Assembly (NCBI GenBank): GCA_045604805.1
Contig: JAZUOT010000047.1
Location: 1-53,658, forward strand
Length of the DNA: 53,658 bases
Origin: JAZUOT01 sp045604805
Lineage (GTDB): Bacteria; Bacillota; Clostridia; Oscillospirales; Acutalibacteraceae
Direction: 5' to 3'
Position 1 is the stretch's first letter; each line of letters opens with the position of its first letter. The position numbers and the translations under genes are program-made. Positions 9,657 through 18,653 of the stretch are shown in pieces. A model generated the notes under the pieces. It searched no databases and was not told where the DNA came from. It saw only the letters and a program-made list of their open reading frames with translations.

Positions 9657-10697
9657 TTAAAATAATTTTTGTTGTGATTCATCTAGTAAGCCATCAAGAC
9701 CCAGGTGTTGGTATGCTAATCTAGTGGCCATTCTCCCTCTGCTAGTTCTAGTAAGAAAACCTATCTGCATAAGGTAAGGCTCATAGACATCCTCTATGGT
9801 AATAGATTCTTCACCTATTGCTGCTGCTAAAGTGTCTATTCCAACAGGACCCCCTCTGTAAAACTTTATTAAAGCTTCTAGTATCCTGATGTCATTAGAA
9901 TCCAAACCTAATTCGTCAATTTCTAACTTGTTTAATGCATTTTGGGCGACTTCGCAATTAATCTTCCCACCATTTATCACTTGAGCAAAATCTCTTACTC
10001 TTTTTAATAGGCGGTTTACTACTCTAGGCGTTCCTCTAGAACGAGAAGCAATTTCTAGAGCCGCATCATCATCTATGTCAGCCTTTAAGATAGATGCACT
10101 TCTTTTTACTATCTGAGCTAATTCATTGTTAGTATACATTTCTAAACGCAAAACAACACCGAATCTATCTCTAAGCGGTGCTGATAATTGACCTGCTCTG
10201 GTAGTTGCACCTACGAGAGTAAATTTAGGTAGCGGCAAATGATAGGATGCCGCCATCTGTCCCTTACCGGTAACTATATCTATAGAGAAATCTTCCATCG
10301 CAGGATAAAGTATTTCTTCCACTGCCCTAGATAGTCTATGTATTTCATCTATAAAAAGCACATCACCCGGGTTTAAATTAGTAAGTATCGATGCCAAATC
10401 TCCTGGTTTTTCTATTGCGGGACCAGATGTTATTTTTAAATTTACGTTTAGTTCATTTGCTATTATTCCAGCCAAAGTTGTTTTCCCTAAACCCGGTGGG
10501 CCATATAGCAGAACATGGTCTAAAGATTCTTTTCTTTGTTTTGCTGCTTCTATGAAAACCTGTAAATTTTCTTTGACTTTTTCTTGTCCTATATATTCTG
10601 ACATTAACTGTGGTCTTAAGGGGTTTTCATACTCATTATCTTCTGGTAAATTATCAGGATCAACAAGTCTATTTTCTAAATCAAAATCAAACTCCAA
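9657..10697 (-). CDS. ruvB: Holliday junction branch migration helicase RuvB
   Basis: RuvB is the AAA+ motor that drives branch migration with RuvA. At 346 residues it has the usual length. Visible are Walker A GPPGLGKTTLA, Walker B LFIDEIHRLSR, a sensor region with GATTRAGQLSAPLRDRFG, and the C-terminal winged helix with YRGGPVGIDTLAAAIGEE. It starts directly after ruvA (one-base junction), inside the conserved ruvC-ruvA-ruvB order. Confidence 0.97.
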   Translation of the reverse strand: MEFDFDLENRLVDPDNLPEDNEYENPLRPQLMSEYIGQEKVKENLQVFIEAAKQRKESLDHVLLYGPPGLGKTTLAGIIANELNVNLKITSGPAIEKPGDLASILTNLNPGDVLFIDEIHRLSRAVEEILYPAMEDFSIDIVTGKGQMAASYHLPLPKFTLVGATTRAGQLSAPLRDRFGVVLRLEMYTNNELAQIVKRSASILKADIDDDAALEIASRSRGTPRVVNRLLKRVRDFAQVINGGKINCEVAQNALNKLEIDELGLDSNDIRILEALIKFYRGGPVGIDTLAAAIGEESITIEDVYEPYLMQIGFLTRTSRGRMATRLAYQHLGLDGLLDESQQKLF

Positions 10698-11309
10698 TTA
10701 CTTGTTTCCCCCTATTTCTCTCAATGTAAGTCTAATTAACTCTTCAACCGGTAAATTCATATCAAAATTATTTATAACGGGTAATATCTGAGAAGAAGAA
10801 TATCCTAACACTTTCAAAGCCTCTACCGCTTTAGAAATATTAGACGACACTCTAGGAAGAACATTTCCCCCGACAGCGGAATCAGTAGTTTCTAAATCCA
10901 TAGGAATTTTTGAAATTTTATCCTTTAGCTCTAATATGATTCTCTGGGCTAATTTTTTTCCTACTCCTGGAGCCATAGTTATCGACTTAATATCAGAACT
11001 CACTATACTTGCAGCTATTTGCTCTACACTCAACGTAGATAAAATTGCTATGGCAACTTTAGCCCCTACACCTGAAACTTCTATTAACATTTTGAAACAT
11101 GATAGTTCTTCTTTGTCAGCAAATCCAAAAAGTTCAACAGACCCCTCTTTAACGGACATGTAGGTATATAAAAAGACTTCTTCGCCGTTTTGAGCTAACT
11201 TGCGCTGAGTTCCTGAACTAACAACACATTTATATCCTACTCCAGAACATTCTATTACAGTAATATTAAATTCGCTATAAGTTAACTTTCCTCTGAGGCT
11301 ATATAACAT
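10698..11309 (-). CDS. ruvA: Holliday junction DNA helicase subunit RuvA
   Basis: RuvA binds Holliday junctions as a tetramer and loads RuvB. The 203-residue protein shows the N-terminal OB fold (LYSLRGKLTY), two helix-hairpin-helix motifs (VSGVGAKVAIAIL and APGVGKKLAQRII) and the C-terminal RuvB-contact domain (EALKVLGYSSSQI). It sits 19 bases after ruvC and abuts ruvB. Confidence 0.97.
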   Translation of the reverse strand: MLYSLRGKLTYSEFNITVIECSGVGYKCVVSSGTQRKLAQNGEEVFLYTYMSVKEGSVELFGFADKEELSCFKMLIEVSGVGAKVAIAILSTLSVEQIAASIVSSDIKSITMAPGVGKKLAQRIILELKDKISKIPMDLETTDSAVGGNVLPRVSSNISKAVEALKVLGYSSSQILPVINNFDMNLPVEELIRLTLREIGGNK

Positions 11310-11328
11310 TTTTTCACCTTTTTTAAAT

Positions 11329-11826
11329 TCATTTTATAGAAGAAAACAACTTTTCCCTATTTGCCCATTGAGCATGGCACAAAGCTATAGCCAAAGCATC
11401 AGCCGCATCATCATATTTAGGCATTTTATCAAGATTTAATAATTTCTTTATCATATACATAATTTGAGATTTTTCTGCCCTGCCATAACCAGTTATGATC
11501 GTCTTCACCTGTAATGGAGTATATTCAAAAATTTGTATACTATGTTTGCGCGCCGACAATAATATTACACCTCTAGCTTGTGCAACATCTATAGCCGTTT
11601 TCTGATTATTCTGGAAATATAGCTTTTCTATCGCTAAAGCATCTGGTGAGCATTTTTCTAGCATTTCATTGCAAGAATCAAAAATATATTCAAGCCTTTC
11701 AGATAAACTCTTATTTGCACTAGTCTCTATCGTACCATTTCCCATATGCTGCAATTTTGAATTTTCCATCCTCACAGCACCATATCCTAACCTAGCATAT
11801 CCAGGATCTATCCCCAAAATAACCAC
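11329..11826 (-). CDS. ruvC: crossover junction endodeoxyribonuclease RuvC
   Basis: RuvC resolves Holliday junctions by paired nicks. The acidic active site residues are in LGIDPGYARLGYG, AIEKLYFQNNQKT and KYDDAADALAIALCH. I chose the GTG at 11826, which gives a normal 165-residue protein opening VVILGIDPG; an upstream ATG at 11856 would add ten residues unlike the family. It is the first gene of the operon and follows a promoter at 11866-11894. Confidence 0.95.
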   Translation of the reverse strand: MVILGIDPGYARLGYGAVRMENSKLQHMGNGTIETSANKSLSERLEYIFDSCNEMLEKCSPDALAIEKLYFQNNQKTAIDVAQARGVILLSARKHSIQIFEYTPLQVKTIITGYGRAEKSQIMYMIKKLLNLDKMPKYDDAADALAIALCHAQWANREKLFSSIK

Positions 11827-11865
11827 AAATTTATAAATCCACCCCACACAGTCCAACGTGTAGTG

Positions 11866-11894
11866 ATTATACCATGGCGAAATATCACTAGCAA
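11866..11894 (-). promoter_or_regulatory. sigma-A-like promoter for the ruvC operon
   Basis: On the minus strand TTGCTA is followed, after 17 bases, by a perfect TATAAT. The predicted start point is about 30 bases upstream of the ruvC GTG. No other convincing promoter breaks the run down to cvpA, so the eleven leftward genes may be one transcription unit. Confidence 0.6.
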
Positions 11895-12057
11895 GAATGC
11901 TACTTCCAAAATATTAAATTTTATATGTGCTGTACCGGGCTTTATACGAAAAAATAAGCTTGCTTAAAATTGTCTACCTGTTATTTTTACACTTCTCATC
12001 ATTTATGCATCGCATTTTTTGCTCTAAACATTTCTAAATTTCTTACCTAGTTTTTAT

Positions 12058-13626
12058 CTATTCATCGCTAAATTTAACAACTACTATATCATCTATCACC
12101 TTTATTGAGCCCTGCGTCGGCCAATTTGGCATTTCTTGATATTCCGGTCTAGTCTTGAGGATGGATATTTCTTCATCGCTGGCTATTGGGACAGAATATT
12201 TTATGTCGGGTTTGAATAATTTTTCATCTGTATCCTGCTTCAAAGAATACCCTATATAATTTGTAATCCAACTGTTTCGAGAAAAACTCCCTAACAAACT
12301 CTTGACACTACTTTTTCTTACATCAAAATCATCCCATGGATCTTCTAAAATAGGATCCTTTATTTCGCCAATCAGTGCCCATTTTTTGTTTGCATCAAAT
12401 TTTTCTGTCATCCTAACTTGTACAACCAATCCACTTAAATAGTTTTCTGCTATTCTATTTGTATAATAAACATCCACATAGCTAACATTTGCTAGGTAAG
12501 AATACATACATATTGTGGACACTAACAAAAATGTTAAAATTTTTCCAATTACTACTTTTACAGTTACATCTGGCATACATTCCAATAGAATAATAGGCAT
12601 TAAAAGCAGTAAAACAAATGGACATACCATTCTGCATGCAATACTTGAATAAGGGCACATTACAACTATTAAGTTAACGGATAGTAAAAACGCTCCAGCC
12701 AACAAAAATGATATACACACAACCTTAATATTTTTCTTGCAGTTACACAATATAACGCTAAATATGATAATACTAATTATTCCTATGAACAAGTAAATAA
12801 GTTTAATTGTTTTATTAGGAGCTAAATAACAGTAATCACGTCGCGGTAAATTTATCACATCAACGATAGCTCGCTTTAACAAGGACGGTAATTCTTGAAT
12901 GGATAAATGCTTATCCATTCCTTTGTATCCTGATAATTCTTTGTTCTCATACATCAATACTATTCTTAAAGCTGCTAAATGTAAAAACAACCCCAGAATC
13001 ACATTTAGTAAATAACAAAAACCATGTAAAATTATACACTTAAACTCGATTTCTTGTTTTAATGTATTTTTTAGCAATAACAATAAAAAAATTCCAATAG
13101 TAAGTGGTATATATGCTTGATAAATACCTAATGATAAGGCAATAAATATCATCGATAAAATTGATCTACCTATGGTAATTTTTTTTATAATCCAAACGGC
13201 TAATATTGATAAAAAAACTGCAAACCCATAATACGGAGCAGTAAATCTAAAAAATATAACCTCCACTAGAGAAGGGAAAACTATAAAAATCATCCCACCT
13301 AAAAGCGCATTTTTACGATTCTTCACGCCAAATATATTCACTAAAAATCCGAACGAAATCGATAACAATAGGATGTATGTTACCCCATTAACCCATGGCA
13401 AGTTATAACCTGCTGATAATCTACTAAAAATATTTCCTATAATTTCTAAAAACCATCTTCCCGAAGTAACGCCTGCACCATATCCGTTAGGTGAACAAAC
13501 TATGTTATCTCTATTATGCAACACATTCACAAGTCCAAACATGTGCACAAAGATACCGAATAAAAAAGTTGTAATTACTGTTGTACCTTCCACTGTTTTT
13601 AATTTTTGTCGCAAATTCAACATCAT
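12058..13626 (-). CDS. GtrII-type membrane glucosyltransferase
   Basis: This 522-residue polytopic membrane protein has ten or more hydrophobic spans and a polar C-terminal domain of about 100 residues. The motif YGAGVTSGRWFLEIIG near residue 48 is characteristic of the GtrII family of serotype-converting glucosyltransferases, which move glucose from an undecaprenyl carrier to a surface glycan outside the membrane. It overlaps gtrA by four bases (ATGA) and lies third in a gtrB-gtrA-transferase operon. In a Gram-positive cell the acceptor is probably a wall polymer; that part is inference. Confidence 0.8.
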   Translation of the reverse strand: MMLNLRQKLKTVEGTTVITTFLFGIFVHMFGLVNVLHNRDNIVCSPNGYGAGVTSGRWFLEIIGNIFSRLSAGYNLPWVNGVTYILLLSISFGFLVNIFGVKNRKNALLGGMIFIVFPSLVEVIFFRFTAPYYGFAVFLSILAVWIIKKITIGRSILSMIFIALSLGIYQAYIPLTIGIFLLLLLKNTLKQEIEFKCIILHGFCYLLNVILGLFLHLAALRIVLMYENKELSGYKGMDKHLSIQELPSLLKRAIVDVINLPRRDYCYLAPNKTIKLIYLFIGIISIIIFSVILCNCKKNIKVVCISFLLAGAFLLSVNLIVVMCPYSSIACRMVCPFVLLLLMPIILLECMPDVTVKVVIGKILTFLLVSTICMYSYLANVSYVDVYYTNRIAENYLSGLVVQVRMTEKFDANKKWALIGEIKDPILEDPWDDFDVRKSSVKSLLGSFSRNSWITNYIGYSLKQDTDEKLFKPDIKYSVPIASDEEISILKTRPEYQEMPNWPTQGSIKVIDDIVVVKFSDE

Positions 13627-14084
13627 CTCAATTTCTCCTTAAATACAAATAACTTAGAAACAACATAATTAAGCACTAAGACTACAACTTGCGCAAAGCA
13701 TTTTATTAAAGTTGCGTTGCAAAACAAAATGTTAACAAAAATTACCAACACTATTTCTTCTATAGCTAAAGTAAATAGGCGTCCTACAAAAAATGACACT
13801 ATCTCCTTCCCCACATTCGCTGATTTTGATTCGAAAACCCATCTGCGATTTGTCACATAAGCAAAGAGAACGGCACATATCCAAGAAAGAATATTCGCAA
13901 ACAGAACATCTAAATACAAAATTGAGTTACAAAGGATAAAAACTCCTATACTAACAAACGTAGTCAATGCTCCAAAGAATAAATATAATAACTTAGATTT
14001 TTGTTTTATATAGAAATTACGAAACGGTGATAAAATACGCATCGACATTATCCTGTCAAAAATATCTGTATTATTGTCTTTCAT
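13623..14084 (-). CDS. GtrA family flippase-like protein
   Basis: A small four-helix GtrA-family membrane protein, thought to flip undecaprenyl-phosphate-linked sugar to the outer face. The hydrophobic core LYLFFGALTTFVSIGVF and the conserved TNRRWVFES segment are typical. I set the start at the ATG at 14084 because GGAGAA lies nine bases before it; an ATG at 14114 would add ten residues. It overlaps the preceding GT2 gene by 14 bases and the following transferase by four, so the three genes are translationally coupled. Confidence 0.88.
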   Translation of the reverse strand: MKDNNTDIFDRIMSMRILSPFRNFYIKQKSKLLYLFFGALTTFVSIGVFILCNSILYLDVLFANILSWICAVLFAYVTNRRWVFESKSANVGKEIVSFFVGRLFTLAIEEIVLVIFVNILFCNATLIKCFAQVVVLVLNYVVSKLFVFKEKLR

Positions 14085-15021
14085 CAATAGAGTTCTCCGT
14101 ATGAGCTGTTTCATTTTGAATTATGTATCTCGGACGCTGTTTTATTTCATCATAAATAGCCGCTATATATCGGCCTATTAATCCTAACCCTAGTAGTATG
14201 CAAGCTCCTAAAATCAATAAAAGGAGTATCACTGTTGTAAAACCTTCTACGGCAAATCCATTAATATACTTAAATAGAGTTTGGATTCCCAATATGAGGC
14301 TGAAAATGAAAGAAATCACACCTATGTAAGTCACTATACTCAGTGGAGCAGAACTAAAAGATATGACATTTGTAACTGCGTATTTTATAAGTGAACGGCT
14401 TGTCCACTTTGTAGTACCGTTTTCACGTTCTGCCACCTCATATTCTACATTTGTGCTCTTAAAACCACTCCAAAAAGTAAGAGCTCTGAAAAATGTTTTT
14501 CTTTCTGAAAGACTTAAAATAAGTTTAGTAACTTTTTTGTCTATCAACTTAAAATCGCTCGTATTTTGTAAATTTAAGCCGGTTAATCTGAAAATTAATT
14601 TATAAAATAACCACGCCATTTTCCCGTACAAAAATGATTCTTTTCCTCTACTTACTTTTATTCCCTCTACTATTTCATAACCTTTTTCCCAGAGTTTATA
14701 CATTTCAACTATTGTTTCTGGAGGATGTTGCAAATCACAATCTATCACAACGAAACAATCTCCCACACCTTTTTGGAGCCCTGCCAAAATAGCTGCTTCT
14801 TTACCAAAATTACGGCTAAACTCTATTCCTTTAACTCTGTTATCACATAGAGCAAGCTCAGATATTTTATCAAATGTTTTGTCACTCGAACCATCGCTCA
14901 CAAATATCAGTTCACAATTTATTCCCGCAGAATCCATTATGGATAATATTGTCTGTGAAGCTAACAAAATGTTGTCTTCTTCATTAAACGCGGGGATTAT
15001 TATAGATAATAGTTTTTTCAA
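14071..15021 (-). CDS. family 2 glycosyltransferase, GtrB/CsbB-like (undecaprenyl-phosphate glucosyltransferase)
   Basis: GtrB-type enzymes load glucose (or GlcNAc) from a nucleotide sugar onto undecaprenyl phosphate at the inner membrane face. The GT2 domain covers about residues 4-230, with LSIIIPAFNEEDN, the DxD-like FVVIDCDLQHPPE and KLIDKKV. Two C-terminal membrane helices follow. The start is taken as TTG at 15021, eight bases after GGGAGG; a TTG at 15039 lies upstream of that ribosome site and is less likely. It is the first gene of the operon behind the poly-G promoter. Confidence 0.9.
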   Translation of the reverse strand: MKKLLSIIIPAFNEEDNILLASQTILSIMDSAGINCELIFVSDGSSDKTFDKISELALCDNRVKGIEFSRNFGKEAAILAGLQKGVGDCFVVIDCDLQHPPETIVEMYKLWEKGYEIVEGIKVSRGKESFLYGKMAWLFYKLIFRLTGLNLQNTSDFKLIDKKVTKLILSLSERKTFFRALTFWSGFKSTNVEYEVAERENGTTKWTSRSLIKYAVTNVISFSSAPLSIVTYIGVISFIFSLILGIQTLFKYINGFAVEGFTTVILLLLILGACILLGLGLIGRYIAAIYDEIKQRPRYIIQNETAHTENSIDERQ

Positions 15022-15075
15022 TAGCTCATCCTCCCTCAAGTATACGCAATTAAAAGGAAAAAATTACCTAAGAGA

Positions 15076-15107
15076 ATTATACCCCCCCCCCCCCCGAAAA
15101 AAGTCAA
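15076..15107 (-). promoter_or_regulatory. promoter with 14-G tract as spacer (candidate phase-variable switch)
   Basis: Read on the minus strand: TTGACT (15102-15107), then TTTTTC, then 14 consecutive G (15082-15095), then a perfect TATAAT (15076-15081). The spacer is 20 bases, three longer than ideal. Slippage in the G run would alter the spacing and so promoter strength. The predicted transcript starts about 45 bases before gtrB. Neisserial porA and opc promoters use the same layout; its role here is inferred. Confidence 0.72.
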
Positions 15108-15440
15108 TAGAAAAATTAAAAAAATTTTAGTGCAGAATTTTACATAGGCTTTTTGCAGTAATTATCTGTAAAAATAAAATATATGCCAATTAAGAAAAAA
15201 ACTTGCTAGAAGTTTGAAACTTGTTCAATCCATGGACAGAGTTTTAAACTTATAAAAAGTCTCACACTGTTTGGAAGGAAATAATAAGATTTTGCGCATT
15301 TGGCGTGAGATTCCATAAAGCCAGAAATATTCACAATGGGCAGTTCAAGCTAAATATGTACGCAAAAATATATGTAGACTTCCCTGAATGTCAGCAATCC
15401 AGAGAAATCTACAACAATAAACAGGCCGACTTTATTATAT
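15108..15440. other. 333-base stretch without a recognisable gene
   Basis: AT-rich sequence between the gtr promoter and the convergent end of the small YtxH-like gene. I see no frame with a credible start and ribosome site, no strong hairpin and no similarity to a known transposase. Confidence 0.5.
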
Positions 15441-15626
15441 TTATTTAAAGAAACTTTGGACGTTATCAACAAGTTCTCCCATAGTTCTCATAGTTCTGTC
15501 CGTTTTATTTTTTATACTTTTAGAATTATTCATCATTTTAGCACTAGCAAAACCTACCATCATGCCAGCCATTAAGCCTGTGCCTATACTTTTAGCTATA
15601 TCCATATTATTATTTTTTTTAGACAT
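15441..15626 (-). CDS. small hydrophobic protein, YtxH-like
   Basis: A 61-residue protein starting at the ATG at 15626 behind AGAGGGG; an in-frame upstream ATG at 15665 lacks a ribosome site. The N-terminal half has a glycine-rich amphipathic/hydrophobic segment, GTGLMAGMMVGFASAKMM. A basic linker and an amphipathic tail ending VQSFFK follow. This resembles the small YtxH/gas-vesicle-like membrane-associated proteins common in Firmicutes. No function can be assigned. It is divergent from comM. Confidence 0.6.
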   Translation of the reverse strand: MSKKNNNMDIAKSIGTGLMAGMMVGFASAKMMNNSKSIKNKTDRTMRTMGELVDNVQSFFK

Positions 15627-15817
15627 TTTTTCCCCTCTACTTTTTTTATAAAAATTTATGCTCACACTATTTTGTGTTTTGCCTATATTATTTTTTTATT
15701 TATGATAAGGATTTATTCAGTGCAGATTATCTTATTCAGTGGTAAAATATACTCGTTGGAAAATATAGATGTATATATTTGTAAATTTTTTGACAAATAT
15801 TTAGCGAGGTAAGTGCT

Positions 15818-17326
15818 ATGGTATCCGAAATAGTGAGTTATGCTGTTTTGGGGGTGGACGCTTTAGAAGTTAAAGTTGAAGCTACTATCAATAAAGGTTT
15901 GCCTATGTTTGATGTAGTCGGGTTGCCTGATATTGCTGTAAAGGAAAGTCGAGAACGAGTAAAATCTGCCATAATGAATTGTGGTTTTAATCTTCCCAAA
16001 GGGAGGATAATCGTAAATTTAGCACCAGCAGATTTAAAAAAAGTTGGTTCAGTTTACGATTTGCCCATATTGCTTGCAGTTTTAAGTCTGAGCGGTATAG
16101 ATTTAAATGTTAAAGATTCCGCTTTCGTGGGCGAAGTTTCTTTGTCTGGAGAATTACGGGGAATAAAAGGTGTACTGCCTATGGCAATACGCGCAAAACA
16201 GCAAGGATTAAAAAAAATATTTGTACCTTCTGAAAATGCAAGTGAAGCTTCAGTAATAGATGGAATCGATGTTATAGCTGTTGAAAATGTAGAAATTTTA
16301 ATTAAATGTTTGCGAGGGGAATTAACTTTAAAACCATGTACATTCAATAAAGCTAGCATAAATGAAAGTAATATTGGTTTAGATTTCGATCAGGTAAAAG
16401 GACAAGAAGCCGTAAAAAGAGCAATGGAAATCGCCGTTGCTGGAGGACATAATATATTAATGGTTGGGCCTCCGGGTTCTGGTAAAAGTATGATTGCCAA
16501 AAGAATTCCTACAATACTTCCTGAAATGACTTTTGATGAAATGTTGGAAACAACAAAGATATATTCTGTTTCGGGTAACTTATCACAGAAAAGTTTTTTA
16601 ATAACTAAGCGTCCGTTCAGAGCTCCTCACCATACTATCTCTCCCTATGGCTTGATAGGCGGAGGAAGCACTCCTCGACCCGGAGAAATATCTTTAGCTC
16701 ATAATGGCGTCTTATTTTTAGACGAATTGCCAGAGTTTAATAGAAACACCATGGAAGCTCTTAGACAACCATTAGAGGATAAAAAAGTTACGATCTCCAG
16801 AGTTAATACTAGTTTAACTTTTCCGTGTTCATTCATGTTAGTAGCTGCTATGAATCCTTGTCCTTGTGGATACTTTGGACATCACAGTAGAGAATGTTCT
16901 TGTTCCAAGCGCGCAATTTCTTCATATGCTTCGAAGCTTTCCGGACCATTGTTGGATAGATTTGATATACATATACATGTTCCTTCTGTGGAGTTTGAAA
17001 AAATCTCGTCAAACAGATTATCTGAAAGTTCATCAAATATAAAACATCGTATATGTAAGGCGAGGGAATTACAGGAAAAAAGGTTTTTGCGCAATTGTAC
17101 CTACAATGCAAATCTATCAGTTTCTCAACTAAATCAACTTTGTGTAATAAACGAAAGTTCAAATAAAATATTACATAAAGCTTTTGATGTTTTAGGTATG
17201 TCAGCCAGAGCTTATAATAAAATTTTGAAAGTAGCTCGAACTATTGCTGATATAGAAAGTAGCGAAAGTATATCTGATGCTCATATAATGGAAGCCCTAC
17301 AGTATAGGGAAATTAAATTGGGATAA
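15818..17326 (+). CDS. comM: YifB/ComM family Mg-chelatase-like AAA+ ATPase
   Basis: A 502-residue protein with an N-terminal Lon-S16-like domain (about 1-165), then an AAA+ core with Walker A GPPGSGKSMIAKRIP, Walker B GVLFLDELPEF, and a zinc-binding segment AMNPCPCGYFGH with a CSCS repeat. The C-terminal ComM domain has ARAYNKILKVARTIADIE. In transformable bacteria ComM is a hexameric branch-migration helicase that helps integrate DNA; in other hosts its role is less clear. It starts at ATG 15818 behind GCGAGGT and ends at a convergent terminator. Confidence 0.92.
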   Translation: MVSEIVSYAVLGVDALEVKVEATINKGLPMFDVVGLPDIAVKESRERVKSAIMNCGFNLPKGRIIVNLAPADLKKVGSVYDLPILLAVLSLSGIDLNVKDSAFVGEVSLSGELRGIKGVLPMAIRAKQQGLKKIFVPSENASEASVIDGIDVIAVENVEILIKCLRGELTLKPCTFNKASINESNIGLDFDQVKGQEAVKRAMEIAVAGGHNILMVGPPGSGKSMIAKRIPTILPEMTFDEMLETTKIYSVSGNLSQKSFLITKRPFRAPHHTISPYGLIGGGSTPRPGEISLAHNGVLFLDELPEFNRNTMEALRQPLEDKKVTISRVNTSLTFPCSFMLVAAMNPCPCGYFGHHSRECSCSKRAISSYASKLSGPLLDRFDIHIHVPSVEFEKISSNRLSESSSNIKHRICKARELQEKRFLRNCTYNANLSVSQLNQLCVINESSNKILHKAFDVLGMSARAYNKILKVARTIADIESSESISDAHIMEALQYREIKLG

Positions 17327-17481
17327 GTTTTTGCTGATATTCTTCAAAAACTGAAATTTTTATATTCTCTGCGCCATTACAGCATAATTATTTTTTTAGA
17401 TCTGTTTCTGTGATACTCAGAGTGTAATGAGCTGTAATTATGTCGAGCTGCCTTATACCGAATAGTGCAAAATAATTAGAT

Positions 17482-17504
17482 AGGGAGGATTTTACATCCT
17501 CCCT
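17482..17504. terminator. bidirectional hairpin terminator between comM and the DUF1540 gene
   Basis: A perfect nine-base-pair stem AGGGAGGAT/ATCCTCCCT with a five-base loop lies between two convergent genes. It is followed by CTTCTTT on the plus strand and an AT-rich tract on the minus strand. The T-runs are weak, so efficiency is uncertain. Confidence 0.65.
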
Positions 17505-17518
17505 ACTTCTTTGACAAC

Positions 17519-17689
17519 TTAAGATTTCAATTTAAAAGATTCACAATCTGTACATTCTGCCTGTGTCGGATTACTTTCATGCGTTCCGACATTTATTTTG
17601 GGAAGAGAACAATAATCTTTCTCAGAACAATGATATTGGCATTGAGTCACGGTACATCTTATACTCTCATTCGCATTGCAACATTCCAT
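17519..17689 (-). CDS. DUF1540 domain small cysteine-rich protein
   Basis: A 56-residue protein opening at ATG 17689 behind AGGTGGTG. It contains eight cysteines in the DUF1540 pattern: SIRCTVTQCQYH, then YCSLPKINVG, then ECTDCESF. The domain likely binds metal. Family members are common in sporulating clostridia and of unknown function. It ends just before the shared terminator and lies upstream of nothing on the same strand, so it is probably monocistronic. Confidence 0.85.
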   Translation of the reverse strand: MECCNANESIRCTVTQCQYHCSEKDYCSLPKINVGTHESNPTQAECTDCESFKLKS

Positions 17690-17777
17690 AGTAATATCAC
17701 CACCTAAAAAGCTTATGGCGAAACACGTTCGTTCGCAAATTTATTTTCTGCTAAATTTCTATTTTTATTCGAAATAT

Positions 17778-18653
17778 CTATTCTATATGTATTTTTGATT
17801 TTTTCTGTATTTCCAGAGCGTAGTCTGAAAGTTCTTTTTCAAAATTTACACCAAAACGTTTATCGGTTTTTGCCTGGAACGTTCTATTTATGCTGCTAGA
17901 AGTAAAATCTGCAGCTATTTGTACGGAATCCTTCAAGTTTATATTGTTTAATAAGGCACCTGTCATAAAACTCGCAAAAACGTCACCTGTACCATGATAA
18001 AATTCGGGAATTTTTTCTGCAAATATATAACTAGTTTTATTAGAATCTTTGTCAAAACAAAGAGCTCCCAATTCATTATCAGAAAAACTCACTCCTGTAA
18101 GTACTGCGCTATTGCAGCCCAAATCACACAAATTTTCAACCATAACATACAACTCATCTTGACTAAAGTTTTCTTTGTATGGGATATCGAGAAGCATACA
18201 AGCTTCTGTAATGTTGGGAACTATAACATCAGCTTTTTGACACAAGTGGCCTATATTTTTAGCCATTTCTGTGGTATAAGTTTTGTAAAGTTTGCCATTA
18301 TCAGCCATGCAAGGGTCTACTATTATCAAGCTTTCATCGTCAGCCAGGATATCAAATATCCTACCTACTAGATCTATCTGTTCGAATGAGCCTAAAAAGC
18401 CGCTATAAATTCCATCAAATTTAAGATCAAGTGATTTCCAGTGTTCTGCGATAGCAAGTATTTGATCTGTTAAATCTTTATATGTAAAACCATCTATCCC
18501 ACCTGTATGTGTTGAAAGCACAGCTGTGGGGATAACGGCTGTTTCTACTCCTGCTGCAGAAATTATCGGCAGGGCAACTGTCAAGGAGCATTTACCTAAA
18601 CCGGATATATCATGTATCGCTGCTACTCTTTTTTGGCGCATATTATTACTCAT
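17778..18653 (-). CDS. pyridoxamine/pyridoxal kinase (PfkB/PdxY-like)
   Basis: A ribokinase-fold kinase of 291 residues that phosphorylates B6 vitamers in cofactor salvage. Conserved features are HDISGLGKCSL near the N-terminus, VDPCMADNGKLY around the metal/phosphate site, and the anion-hole motif GTGDVFASFMTGALL. It overlaps the upstream beta-helix gene by four bases. A paralogue lies on the mobile element at 35900-36733, sharing the same motifs but clearly diverged. Confidence 0.88.
   Translation of the reverse strand: MSNNMRQKRVAAIHDISGLGKCSLTVALPIISAAGVETAVIPTAVLSTHTGGIDGFTYKDLTDQILAIAEHWKSLDLKFDGIYSGFLGSFEQIDLVGRIFDILADDESLIIVDPCMADNGKLYKTYTTEMAKNIGHLCQKADVIVPNITEACMLLDIPYKENFSQDELYVMVENLCDLGCNSAVLTGVSFSDNELGALCFDKDSNKTSYIFAEKIPEFYHGTGDVFASFMTGALLNNINLKDSVQIAADFTSSSINRTFQAKTDKRFGVNFEKELSDYALEIQKKSKIHIE

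Noticed and set aside
15082..15095. Poly-C run as an assembly artefact
   Set aside because: It cannot be excluded without reads, but its exact placement between a -35 and a perfect -10 box makes a chance artefact unlikely, so it is kept as a finding.
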